64,000 bases of DNA from Neopestalotiopsis rosae (lineage: Eukaryota > Ascomycota > Sordariomycetes > Amphisphaeriales > Sporocadaceae): contig JALGAS010000012.1 in the NCBI GenBank assembly GCA_023078685.1, forward strand, positions 496,001 to 560,000, read 5' to 3'. The position numbers were made by a program, and so were the translations under genes. The notes under the pieces were generated by a model, which saw nothing but the letters and a program-made list of their open reading frames with translations, was not told the DNA's origin and did no database searches. Shown piece by piece: positions 45,257 to 56,423 of this stretch. How positions within the stretch are numbered: the first letter of the stretch is position 1; every line of letters starts with the position of its first letter.

Positions 45257-47287
45257 ATGTACACTCACCAGCCAATTAGCCGCAAGAATGTCGAAGTTCG
45301 ACTTGTCAGATTCACCAGTGACAACGGGAACAATGAGGCTCAGCAGATATCTCTCGAACTTCGACCGGCGTCTTTGAAAGATGAGTCTGTTCGGTATGCG
45401 GCTCTGTCTTATGTATGGGGCGACACCAAGACGGGCTTGAAGGAGATTAGAATTGACGGATCTCCCTTCTTCATCACGGAGAATCTCTACACGGGATTAA
45501 AAAGTCTCTGGCGGATCACCAGTCAGAGAGACCCTCCCTGGCTCTGGGTTGATGCCATTTGCATCGATCAGTCCAACCAGACCGAGCGGACATGGCAAGT
45601 CGCTCAGATGCACGACATATACAAACGCGCGGATCCCGTGTATATGCTTCTTGGCTCCGGCTCTGAGCATGTTCATCAAGCTATGGACTTCATTGCCAGT
45701 GTAGGCCCGCGGTTTATTGCTTCTGGCATTCTTGTGAGGCCATCCTGGCCGTCCGACGAAGAAGTCAAAGCCTTCGGCGACTTGTTCATGGCACACATTC
45801 AGTCCTCGAAGCAAGACATCAAAAAATGCGGTACTAGAGAATCTGGGGTTCTGCAATTGGTGTATGATCTGCTTACCGATAAAAGGCTGCAGACATCAAC
45901 AGCAGAGGGAAGGATTGTCTCTTCTGGCATACTGGAGCTTTTGCGAAAGGACTATTGGCATCGCATTTGGATTATCCAAGAAGTCACCTTGGCAAGGAAC
46001 CCTATTCTTGTCTGTGGTGATAAAAGTGTATCGTTGGATCATCTTCAGGGAATCGTGTGTGCCATACGCTTTTGCAGCAGTATGGTCCAATATTGCAGAG
46101 AATCGGGTCTGGGAGAGATTTACACGCAATGGGAACGCGTGCTTGAGGGCATGAGCCAAACCGAACTGCGGATGTTACCGCTGGATATACGCCGTAGAAA
46201 TGGCAAGGAGCCGGTCCGATTGGTCACGATACTTCTTCGAGCCTCCCTGCCGCCTCATCGGCCCTGGTACTCTGCCTCTGATCCCCGAGATCTTGTATTT
46301 GCTCTGCTCGGAATTGTATCAGACAGAAATCAACTTGGGCTGAGCGTCGACTATAGTTGGACAACCACGGAGGTTTTCATCAGCCTTACCCGAGCTCTCC
46401 TCGGAGAAGAACGTAAGCGGTCCTCGTATACCTTGGATCGATGCGTGCCAAGGAGTGCCCAAAGCGATCTACCCTCCTGGGTACCCGACTGGACAAATGT
46501 TGGCAGGAAAGGATTAACCATCTACCCAATCAACCTCTACAAAGACTTCTCTGCTGCTCGTGGTATTAGTATACCAAAAGATGATTCTGAATCTCGATCA
46601 CCCGTCCTGCAGCGCCACGGATGCTATGTTGACATAATTACCGAGGTCATGCAACCGCCCAAGTTTGTACAATCGAATCAATATAGGTCACCACAAATAC
46701 TGGATCTGAAAGGATGGCTTGAATCTGTCATCAAATTCACGAAATTGGGGCCCGAGTCCGGTCCAGGAGAGGACTACGTTTGGCGGACTGTGATGGCGGG
46801 CCACAGATATGACAAACAGAGGACTCGGTGGTATGAAAACCCGTCAACCAACGATGCTATTCTCGACCTCCTTCGCAAGATCATGCGTCAGAAATCCATT
46901 GATGCTGATAGTCTAACAACAGAGGTGGCTCAATACGTTTGTGAGGGAATACTTTCCTGTCAAGCGTCGAAAGTGGAACCCGGACCTCTTGCGACGAGGC
47001 TACCGTACATCATGCACGAGTGGCCAGACACGATCGCAAGGTCTCGTCGAGAAAGAACACTCTTCAAGACTACCAAGGACATGCTGGGGCTTGGTCATGT
47101 GGCGATTCAACCTGGTGATCATGTAACGCTTCTATGGGGTCAAGCCGCACCCATTATTCTACGGCCCCGGAACGGCCATGATGCGAGTGATGGCTTTAGG
47201 TTCCTAGGGGATGCCTATGTTGATGGAATCATGTACGGCGAGTATCTCAAGAACAATCCCGAGCATTTAATCTTTGACATAATGTAG
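45257..47287 (+). CDS. HET (heterokaryon incompatibility) domain protein
   Basis: A single exon of 676 residues, complete. The HET domain spans about 40-250 and has the three classic blocks: RYAALSYVWGD at 46-56, LWVDAICIDQSNQTERTWQV at about 96-115 followed by MHDIYKRA, and YWHRIWIIQEVTLA at about 233-246. HET domains are fungal cell-death effectors of vegetative incompatibility, distantly TIR-like. The C-terminal about 400 residues carry SWVPDW (a common post-HET motif) and a region without repeats or membrane helices. There is no NACHT or WD40 in the same chain, so it is a free-standing HET protein. It is divergent from the adjacent NLR-like gene. A short overlapping upstream ORF may limit its translation. 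Confidence 0.92.
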   Translation: MYTHQPISRKNVEVRLVRFTSDNGNNEAQQISLELRPASLKDESVRYAALSYVWGDTKTGLKEIRIDGSPFFITENLYTGLKSLWRITSQRDPPWLWVDAICIDQSNQTERTWQVAQMHDIYKRADPVYMLLGSGSEHVHQAMDFIASVGPRFIASGILVRPSWPSDEEVKAFGDLFMAHIQSSKQDIKKCGTRESGVLQLVYDLLTDKRLQTSTAEGRIVSSGILELLRKDYWHRIWIIQEVTLARNPILVCGDKSVSLDHLQGIVCAIRFCSSMVQYCRESGLGEIYTQWERVLEGMSQTELRMLPLDIRRRNGKEPVRLVTILLRASLPPHRPWYSASDPRDLVFALLGIVSDRNQLGLSVDYSWTTTEVFISLTRALLGEERKRSSYTLDRCVPRSAQSDLPSWVPDWTNVGRKGLTIYPINLYKDFSAARGISIPKDDSESRSPVLQRHGCYVDIITEVMQPPKFVQSNQYRSPQILDLKGWLESVIKFTKLGPESGPGEDYVWRTVMAGHRYDKQRTRWYENPSTNDAILDLLRKIMRQKSIDADSLTTEVAQYVCEGILSCQASKVEPGPLATRLPYIMHEWPDTIARSRRERTLFKTTKDMLGLGHVAIQPGDHVTLLWGQAAPIILRPRNGHDASDGFRFLGDAYVDGIMYGEYLKNNPEHLIFDIM

Positions 47288-47730
47288 AAAGTGGTTTTCC
47301 GTTGACATCATGGAATGAGTGTTATGCGCGGCCACCTTGTGGTTGTGGAGTGTGGCACTTTGGGTGACACAATGGAAAGAGTTATCAAGTCTGTTTGTTC
47401 ACGCATAACTGTCGTAGAATTACGGTATCTTCGACTTTATTCTTCCACATGAGCACTGGCTAGCATGTCTCGAGGGAAAAACAAGTTATCGAAGTAAATG
47501 GCATGTCAGAACAGACACAGTCCATGATCCAATCCCATACAAAATACAATTCTCCAGCAATGAGTTCGCGGGTCAGTTTCTCGCGGATCAGTTTGATTTC
47601 CCGTCTATGTGATCATAATTGAAGTGAATCAGTTAGGAGCATGGCTACATCGAGATAATTCATCAAAGAGAGGATCATGATTCTATTTCAAGTCTAGATG
47701 TACATACAAAATCTCAAACATGCATTATAT
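47288..47730. other. Convergent intergenic region
   Basis: AT-rich spacer between the 3' ends of the HET gene and the MFS gene. No gene supported. Confidence 0.5.
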
Positions 47731-49878
47731 CTATGCCTCCTCAGCCTGCTCAGTAGGATTTTTCTCCTTCTTCTTGATATTGACCCAGCCCATGCCAAAC
47801 GCCGACATCAAGCCCACCAAGGAGCACGCAATAAGCAGATAAAACACTTTGCTGATGGCCAGCGAGTATGACAAAAGTACGCCGTTGAGTTCTGGGCTTC
47901 CAGCTGGCACAAGTGCGCGCACGGCATCAGCACTGGCACCCGCCGCCAGGGCCGCCTCGGACGATACCGAGGGGGCGTGAGTGGCAAGCTCTGACACGAG
48001 ATCCTGCGTGAAAATGACTGCTCCTACAACGACGAGGACGGCGCCCGAGAAGTTTTGACAAAAGATCAAAAAGGCCACGCCTACAGGGATCTGGTGAGCA
48101 CTGAGCACGTTCTGCACTGCAATCAATCCCTAGTGCACGATTGTCAGTAACGTGGGTTCAATACCAAATATGATGGCTCAGTGTAATATAAAACTTACCA
48201 TTTGCATACCAACACCCCTACCAAGTCCTAGAAGAACCTGTGTACCCGCCCAATACGCCGTGGCTGTCCAGGGTCTGTACGTCGAGACGAGACCGTTTCC
48301 AATGGCGCTGATGATGCCGCTTGCTACAGAGAAGGGAAGATAGTATCCCAGTCGCTGCACAAGACCACCCGACAGCAAAACAGCAGTCAATTGACCCAGG
48401 ATACTGGGTAGCATATCGACACCGCTCATGGCCGGTCCCTCTCCTTTCACACCCTGGAAGTAGAGTGGCATGTACTGAGCAGCAGTCAAGATGATGCCCA
48501 TCATGGCCATTCCATTGACGGCGCTGGACCAAACGATGCGTTGTTTGACCACACCTCCGGGAATCATTGCGCGGTCGCCGACTCGGCGCTCCCAGAATGC
48601 AAAGATAATGGCAGTCACACCGGCGCCGACGAAGAGGCCAATCACTACAGAGCTGTTCCATGGGTGACTATTGCCACCCCATTGTAATGCTAGAAGGAAC
48701 ATAATAGCTGCCGGTGCAAAGAGACTGAAACCAATGAGGTCGAGCTCGGGAATCGTCTTGCGTACCAAGGCAAGGGTAAAGGGTGGTTTGACTGTGAGAT
48801 CAGGTATACTCAAGAAGACCAGAATGAGACCAAGAGCGCCTCCAATTGGCAAGTTGATGTAGAAGCCTATTCAAACTGTCAGTACTTTTGATTCAAGCAA
48901 TTGGATTTGTATTATACTGACACCATCGCCAGGTGACATATTCCGTGAGAGCACCTCCAACTAGGGGTCCGCAGATGATGCCCATCTGACCGACACCCAG
49001 GAGCAGTCCAGTGTAGACTAAAACATCTTGTTAGTCAAATTCGTGATTATCTGGTGAAAATATGCTTAGAGAAATCAACATACAAGCCCGCTTCTCCAGT
49101 GGGACCGCTCCGGCCACGATGGTCATGCCACCATTCATAAGACCCGAGCCACCAAGACCTGCAATGGCTCGACCGCCTATGAACATGGATGATGAGCTAG
49201 CCAGGCCGCAGATGAGCGACCCGACCTCGAATAAGAACAAGAAGAATAAATATGTCCACTATGGAATAATTAGTATGATGGAGATACGTATAAATCATCG
49301 TCACACACTTTTGCTTTGAAATAAGTGTAGAATTTTCCCGTCAATGGTTGTAATGATGCACTAAGACGTTGAGTCAGCAACCGGGTCCTGATGTATGAGA
49401 AATAGCCATATTCTTACCTGGCTAATTGATATGCTGCTGTGTACCATCCAATATCTGACAGAGACTTGAATTCACTTGTAATATATGGAATGGCCTGTGC
49501 TCGTCAGCTCCCAAACTCTTGGCCATGATCAGCCCTTTCAATACTTACTGTGGAAATAATACTCGTATCGAGTAGCATGACAAAGCAAGTGAGTGCCACA
49601 CTACTCATAACGACGAGCAGTTTAATGCCAGTAATGTACTCTGTGTTTTCGTCTGCTTTTGGTTCCGTTTTCGTGGACTCATCCGGGTGGTCTTTTTCTC
49701 GTTCAGCTGCTCTATCAGCAACCGGCAGGTCCTTTTCATTGGACGGTGCATGCGATTGTGTATCCGTCTCATCGTCCTGCATCTTGGCGGTCGTGGGTGG
49801 CGCCACGGGAGAGGCGGCGGTGGCGGCAGCGGCAGGTTCGAGGCTCTGGACCCGTGCCAGCGCCGAGTCGTTGTCCAT
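47731..49878 (-). CDS. MFS exporter, DHA2 (14-helix) family
   Basis: Seven exons (49878-49549, 49494-49418, 49360-49309, 49258-49084, 49017-48922, 48866-48199, 48129-47731) encode 598 residues. A charged cytosolic tail of about 80 residues precedes helix 1 (LLVVMSSVALTCFVMLLDTS), with the LDTSIISTAIPYI motif formed across the first junction. The family motif ...GRAIAGLGGSGLMNGG follows helix 4, then GLLLGVGQMGIICGPLVGG (motif C of proton antiporters), WRWCFYINLPIGG and a long run of further helices. The last exon has a 40-residue extracellular loop before the final helix. Relatives export drugs, mycotoxins or siderophore-like compounds. No biosynthetic backbone gene is nearby, so the substrate is unknown. 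The co-oriented Zn2Cys6 gene upstream is a possible regulator. Confidence 0.9.
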
Positions 49879-50574
49879 GATCTAGGTGTCGTGATTTTTG
49901 TGTGTGTATGCGTTTGCGGTGTGTGTAGCGATTAATTTCAGCTTTTTTGCTTTCAGCTCACCTCACACAAAAAAACAGCCTCGTCTGTGTCTCTCCAGAG
50001 AAAAATCCCCACTCTGTCTCTTTTTTTTGTTGTTGTTCGCCAAAAAGAAAACTGAGACAAATAATCAATTGTGTACGACCCGGTCCCGGACAGCCGCACC
50101 TTCTTCAAATGTATTCAAATCCAAATAAACATCCGATTATTATTTAGGCGGGTGCGCTTATTATGATACGCCGGAGTAAAAATCCGAACTCCGCGGCACA
50201 GCAGGCGCAAGCCAATCCTACGGCACGGCCCCTTACAAGGCAGCAGCAATGGCTCGCCGGGATTGGATGCCGAAGATCCCATCTGTTTACGAGCTTATGC
50301 GGGTTGATTCGGTGACCGGAGGTGGATGAGACCGTCTTACATGGCATGATTTTTGGAAAGAAATACGTAGACACTTTTGCAATTTTGCATGTATGCATGA
50401 CTTTCTACATTATTGCTTTGAAATAATGTTCACGCGTTGAACGTGAGGTGCTGTTCATATTCACATAGCAACAGTATAGCAGTAAAATATAAAATCTGTC
50501 ATGGTGCACATCTATCCTTAAACGCCCCGGCTGTAAAACCATTTCTATACCATATAACCTCCATGATGCCATTT
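49879..50574. other. Spacer between MFS and regulator genes
   Basis: Upstream of the MFS exporter and downstream of the Zn2Cys6 gene. A GT-rich patch (49897-49927) and a T-rich patch near 50020 lie in what is probably the MFS leader. No coding region is supported. Confidence 0.5.
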
Positions 50575-52998
50575 CTATAACCCCGGCGCCCCTCCCCATG
50601 AAGTAAACATGTCCGCCAGCCACAAGTCATCCGTAAAGTCCATCAACATGGGATCAAGCGCCTCTGGATTTGCGCCCATGGCGGGAGCAGCAGTACTATT
50701 GCTATTGGTATTGTGCGTCGTCGTCGTGACGGCCCCGACTTGTTCCAAGGTAGCCGCCCACGCAGGAATCGTCGACCTCAGAGACCACGCAGCCTTTGTG
50801 AAAATATCATCCTCGGATGCGTCCATGCCGGACCTGGCAACGTTGTGCATCCTGTCGAATAGTTTGGCCGTCTCTTCGAGATAGTAAATGACGTCGGCCG
50901 TTTGTCTGGCGGCAGCACGGTCCCAGCCCGGGTCATCGAGAAGCGAGAGACGATACAGGGCTTGCGTACAGTGTGCGAATTCAATCTGTCAAATATTACT
51001 GTTAGCAGCTACCTCACAAGTGACTAGGACTATAATACTCACCAAAGCCCAAAAGGGCAGACCAATGAAGTCAGCCGCATCCATGGCAATGAAGCAGTCC
51101 AAGAAGGTCTTGGATGACTCTATACATGCTTGCAGGTACTCTCGCCGTTTGAAATCGAGTGGTTTGAATGGCGGCGTTGATGCTTGCTGGAAAATGGCTG
51201 GCTCATATATAACAATTTCGGTGCTGTGTATGTGAAGTTTGACAAGAGCTAGAAATCTTTAGTTTACAATTCATTTCAATAATGACGAGACTTTACTCAC
51301 GATTTTGTAGTATGTCCGCCGTGAATGTGCTCTTGACTTGTTGTAAAGATGCAAGTAGTGCCTTGATATGGAACATGGTTGCGGTAGCTTCCGAATCCTC
51401 GGACCTGGTTGTGAGTTGTGTGCTTTCATCTGCAATAGCGGATATACGAATGAGGGCGACCAGCATCCTGTCAGTGGGGGCCTCTGACACCTCCCATAAA
51501 TGACTCATGTATTTGTCCATGTGTGGTTTCCATCGAACGGCCTCATATTTCATATATGTTGACCCACTAGAGGAAGGGTAAGTTAGTCTTGATTGTTAAA
51601 ATGATGGGTGTTATGTTTTCTTACAGAGACGAAGTAAAATAACATCCTAAGACCGCTCGCCTCTCCTCGTTCGTTCGTGCTTTGTTACTGGCAACTTGAT
51701 TGGGTCGAGGAAAAGGGTATTGTTTAAAACAGCTCAGATTCGGGTTGGAGAGGACGTCCTCTCGTGATTTCCTGTCAAGACGGAGGTCCGAAACCAGTGC
51801 CGAAGCGAGCCCGCAGAGGGCACACATGAAGGGTCTCCCAACCAACCAATGTACAGTCCTGTAATAAAGAGGTCAGTATAGCTTTCTGTTCTGTCCGGGA
51901 GTATTGTATCATACCATCCCATGTAGGCCAACAAGCCCAAGAGAAGGTCAATGCTTCTTTCACATTCCACCTACTCGATGTTAGTATAAGATATTCTGCC
52001 TGATTTTTACAGATATAACAGTCTGTGAAGCATACCAGTATTTGATTTGACAACACTTCACGAGCCATTTTTCCGAACTCGTGTTGCTCCGTAGAGGATT
52101 TGGAACACAGCGCCCGAATGACTAACCAGAGAAAAGGACGCTCATGTTGCACCTCTTGGACCGTTGCAGAGGGAGGAATATAGAGAAACGGATTATTCTT
52201 TGTATAGACGGTGCGGAACTGATGCAGCATGGCCTCTGCCATAGTCGGAGAAAGCTCAGCCATTCGAGATGACGGTGTCAATGGGTCACATGTCGAGTTG
52301 ACAGTAGTCGCCGGCGTCACTACCATCTCTTGCCACGGAGCACTGGCGCTGGCAATGGGATTAGGTGTGGTCTCACCATACGCTCGTGGCGCGGCTTCTG
52401 GCCTTCGCAGCCCGTCCTTGCGCCAGAGTTTGGGGATCCATGGGTGCTGAGGATCAGTCTCGGAGGCAGCTTCTGATGGAGCGGCCTCTTGAACCTTTTG
52501 AGCATTATGTGACTGAAGCAACGCGACTAGATCTTCCAGTCTGTCTTCAAGCCTCGCTCTTTTGGAGGAAGACGAAGAGGACGGCGTGGCTTTTGGGGCC
52601 TGTCGTTTCCGAACAGCCACGGATGGCGTACATTCTTTTTGAAGGCGATGACATCTATAGCATGTGAGTTGTGAGATTTCTTGGCAAGTTCGATAAACAC
52701 ATGACCATGTTCCAGCACCGTTGACTAAAAAAATATTTTAAATGCACATCCAAGCCATCCAGATTGTAGAACTTGGGCCATTCACGTAATACTTGTGGTT
52801 CGTGTATAAGTGAACATATTGCTCCACAAACCCATACTACGACTAAAGCTGTACTGATGATGACGATTCCAAGAAATATAAAACATACCTTTCGCAGCTT
52901 CCTGCTGCACGAGGAATGCATCGAGTCTTTGCCTTTGAGCAACCACTGCAAGCATGACCATACGGTGCAGACGTGGTGGAGCTTTTGCTGTGGTCCAT
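50575..52998 (-). CDS. Zn2Cys6 fungal-specific transcription factor
   Basis: Seven exons (52998-52889, 52654-52036, 51970-51915, 51858-51625, 51566-51301, 51248-51043, 50985-50575) encode 633 residues. The binuclear zinc cluster is complete only after splicing: Cys17, 20, 27, 35, 38 and 45 (C-x2-C-x6-C-x7-C-x2-C-x6-C), with the first intron of 234 bp inside the cluster. A basic patch KRQAPKA and KRARLEDRLEDLVALLQ at about 50-80 give a linker and short coiled-coil dimerisation segment. The middle region (about 160-480) has motifs of the fungal transcription-factor homology region such as AVLGCYFTSS and a helix VECERSIDLLLGLLAYMGW. The C-terminus is acidic (DPMLMDFTDDLW), a likely activation segment. 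It is upstream of and co-oriented with the MFS exporter; control of that gene is inference. Confidence 0.88.
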
Positions 52999-54204
52999 GA
53001 CGGTGTCCCGAACAGGGTAAGTAGTGGTTACATGGAGTACCTTGGGGGGATCCAAAGCCGATGAGCGGGAGGTGGGTTGAGAACGCCCTCCTCAATCCCG
53101 ACGATTTGTGTTGGTGAAAGCGACGATAAATGCCAATAGTTCGGGTTTGATAAAATACAGAGACCACCGTACGACCCTGTGGAATCTTGCGGGAATGGAT
53201 TTGGGAAAATCGAAAGGGCAATCAATACCCAAGGGGAAAGGGAAAGCCAATTTGACGGGTTTTGCTTGCTAATGTCTGAATTCCGAATCATGACGGATTT
53301 CGCTGGGGAAAAGATGAATCCCGCCGCACCCACGACAGACTTTAGCGCCAAGTCCTCACTATTATCTCCCACTTGGACGTGATCTTCAAGCAGTAGCGCA
53401 AAAGTCAATTTATAATCCTCATTGGGATAAAACTGTACGTAAGCAAGTTTGGACCCTGATATTTCGAGACCATATTCGGATAATAAGCCTTGAAGTCGTT
53501 TGAAGATAGCTATGTAGCTTGGGCAAGGACTTTTGCCGTCTTCTGTTTCTAGAATATCTTATTCGTAGCTATAGTCCGCTGAGAATGAGAATCGTCACAC
53601 TACGCACTTGAGTAGCCAGACACGCCTGAGAGCACATAGACTCGCCGTGATTCTATTAAATACATTCAGACGTCCAGTAGCAATATTGATATTGAACATA
53701 CTCTTAGAAGATATCCTTAAACAAATCGCGGCAGTGCCTCGCTTAGTTGACTTGTTCAGATAGAGATTGGTCATTGGCATTTGTCAGTCTGCATGTTTGT
53801 GCCTCGGGTTTTGTTGAGAATTGCAAAGATTAGTATAGCCAAACTAGAATGCAATTAGAATATGTGTACGTACAATCATCTACCATGCTAAATATATAAT
53901 TCCCAGCAATGCGGATGGCCTGTACCTCTGTCCCGTAGATTCGGTACCCGAGCCTGGGACAGTGGTAAATGACGTAGGTTCCACCAGTGAGCTTTAGCGC
54001 ATTGAAGATTATACAGCTCCGCCATCGCTCCCTGGAACCTGCCCCAGAAAAAAAAATTCCCGAAAGGGGGACGAATTGTCAAGGAAACTCACGATAGCTT
54101 CAAATTCGTGGATCTAGCAGGCGGACATATTATCCCCTTGTTGCTTGTCTTGCTCTACATCGTCTTGCTTGGTCCAACAAACTTTCGACACGAGACCAAG
54201 CACA
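52999..54204. promoter_or_regulatory. Divergent upstream region of the regulator and IMO32 genes
   Basis: 1.2 kb without a supported gene. Frames of up to about 190 codons on the minus strand overlap the regulator's first exon and intron and have no domain. It marks the right edge of the accessory island. Confidence 0.5.
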
Positions 54205-55199
54205 ATGGCACCCTCCAGGGCCCTCCAACCTCTCCAGGCCCTGCGCCAACTTTCGCGGGCGACCTCGATCGCGACGACGCCCCGGGCCACCTGCCTCTAC
54301 TACTCGACCAAGCGCACCGTCGATCTGGCCTTTGACCACCACGCCCCCGAAGCCGGCCGGGAAAAGAGCTCGGCCACCTCGGCGCCCATCATCTTCATGC
54401 ACGGGCTGTTTGGCAGCCGCAAGAACAACCGGACGGTATCCAAGGTGCTGGCGCGCGAGCTGGGCCGGCACGTCTACGCCGTGGACCTGCGCAACCACGG
54501 CGACTCGCCGCACGACCCGGAGCACAACTACGCCGCCATGGCCGACGACGTGGTGGCGTTTGTGCGCTCTCAAGGTTTCGCGAAGCCCACCCTCATCGGG
54601 CACAGCATGGGGGCCAAGACGGCCATGGCGGTGGCGCTCGCGGAGCCCCGTCTGGTGCGCGACATTGTCAGCGTCGACAACGCGCCCCTCGACGCCCAGC
54701 TCGGCAGCGACTTTGGCAAGTACATCCAGGGCATGAAGCGCATCGACGCCGCGGGCGTGACCAAGCAGAGCGAGGCCGACAAGATCCTGGCCGAGTACGA
54801 AAAGGACCTGCCGGTGCGCCAGTTCCTGCTGGGCAACCTGCACCGGCCCCAGGGCTCGACGCAGCAAAAGTTCAAGGTGCCGCTCGGCATCATTGCCAAG
54901 GAGCTCGACAACATGGGCGACTTCCCCTTCAAGGACCCCGAGCAGGCCCGGTTCGAGAAGCCCGCCCTGTTTGTCCGCGGCACCAAGAGCAAGTACGTGC
55001 CCGACGAGGCCATTCCGCTCATCGGCCGCTTCTTCCCGCGGTTCCAAATGGTGGACATTGAGGCCGGCCACTGGGTCATTTCCGAGAAGCCTGAACCATT
55101 TTTGAAAGGTGCGTTGTGAAAGAGTCCCTACTTTACCAGGCGGAGTTTTACTAACATGTACACGTAGCTGTCATTGAGTTTTTGACGCCAAAGGAATAA
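54205..55199 (+). CDS. IMO32: Mitochondrial alpha/beta hydrolase, Imo32/ABHD11-like
   Basis: Two exons (54205-55108 and 55168-55199) encode 311 residues. The N-terminus (MAPSRALQPLQALRQLSRAT) is a mitochondrial presequence with Arg and no acids. The hydrolase core shows IIFMHGLFGSRKNNR (oxyanion region) at about 62-76, DLRNHGDSPH, nucleophile Ser134 in IGHSMGAKTA, and the catalytic-His region EAGHWVISEKP with His289. The last 11 residues come from a 32 nt exon (AVIEFLTPKE). Yeast Imo32 is a mitochondrial protein cleaved by Oct1, and human ABHD11 protects lipoylated 2-oxoglutarate dehydrogenase; the exact substrate here is not known. The stop codon lies inside an AATAAA-like hexamer. The gene is unusually GC-rich at third positions compared with the island genes next to it. 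Confidence 0.92.
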
Positions 55200-55442
55200 A
55201 TCATAATAGGGTGTAGAGGTACGGGATACGAAAACCAACAATTTATATAGAGATACCCAACCATAGACATAGAAGAAAACATAGATGCTCGCGCGAGGTC
55301 CCGGAGATATAAGACGCGATAAACATGATCATATACACACATGGCTCTTCGAAACTCAAAATTAACTCCTTCGTATGCTTCGTGGCGATTCGTCAACTTT
55401 TGTAGCCCCTTCCCCAGCCCTTGATTCTACAACGTCTTTGCT

Positions 55443-56423
55443 CTAGCAAGGGCAAGCAGAGGTATAGTCTGAGCCCAGGTTGCCAATACTCAGGGTGCCA
55501 TTGTTGGCATTCGGCGGCTTGATAAGCTCTGGCTTCTGAGCAATACGATCGACCACTTCAATGAAAGGCCGGCGGACATTCTCCCTGGTCTTGCTGCTGA
55601 CTTCACAGAAACCTGCCCCTTGAGCGTCGGCGTAGGCCTTGCCTTGTTCGTGCGAAATGACACGACCGCCAGAGGTATCCTTGTCCAGCTTACTTCCAAC
55701 CTTTTTCAAGATGATTGCATTAGTCTTGTCGCATATATTTATAGTATGCTGACGGTGATGGAAGGATGAAGAAAAAAAGAAAGCGAGCAAGCAAACCTAC
55801 AATGTACAGTACAGCATCCGGGTTGGCATTATTCCTCGCCTCTTCGATCCACTTATCCATGGCCGCAAAACTGGACCGGCTGGAGATGTCATAGACGATT
55901 ATCACACCGTGAGCACCTCTGTAGTAACTGGTTGACAAGGTACGAAAGCGTTCCTGACCGGCCTTTTTTGCCATCGTTAAATTAGTGACCTTTGCACAAC
56001 ATTACGAGCTTTCGAAAAGGCAAAGGAAGACGGGCCCACCGTATCAAAGACATTTAATCTGTATGCTTTGCCTCTAACTGATAATCTCTTGGTCTGAATG
56101 GATGATATAAGCCAATGCGTTCAATATGATTGGATTTTGGTACGGTAGTGGACTCACCTTGAAGTCTATCCCTATGGTGGCCGTGGATGTATCTGGATCA
56201 AAGGTATCCTCACAATACCTCATCAACACTATAGCATGTGTCGATCATGGTCAGCACAAAGATGAAAAGCAACCATTTGCCAGGGCGTGTGGCCTGAGCT
56301 GTGGCGAAGCTATCGGTGGAGTGTACAAGTTTATTAGACAATGAACCTACGTGCGCTCTTGCCTGCGCCTGACGGCCCAATGATGAGGACCTTTAGCACA
56401 GGCAACGCCTCATCCGAAGCCAT
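55443..56423 (-). CDS. Rab18-like small GTPase
   Basis: Five exons (56423-56351, 56228-56158, 56093-56040, 55962-55801, 55700-55443) encode 205 residues. G1 is IIGPSGAGKSA (14-24, with L following across the junction), the switch I Thr lies in STATIGIDFK, G3 is DTAGQERFR (created across the third intron), G4 reads VGSKLDKD rather than the usual NKxD, and G5 is EVSSKT. RGAHGVIIVYDISSRSSF is a Rab family block. The C-terminal CPC gives a double geranylgeranylation site. Rab18 relatives act at the endoplasmic reticulum and lipid droplets. The third and fourth introns end in A-rich acceptors (aaaaaag, gaaaaag) rather than pyrimidine tracts, yet the frame requires them. It is convergent with IMO32. 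Confidence 0.9.

Noticed and set aside
52655..53221. 188-codon minus-strand frame upstream of the regulator
   Set aside because: It overlaps the zinc-cluster exon in another frame and shows no domain.
54130..55071. 313-codon open frame antisense to IMO32
   Set aside because: Shadow of a GC-rich sense gene with full catalytic motifs; the antisense product has no domain.
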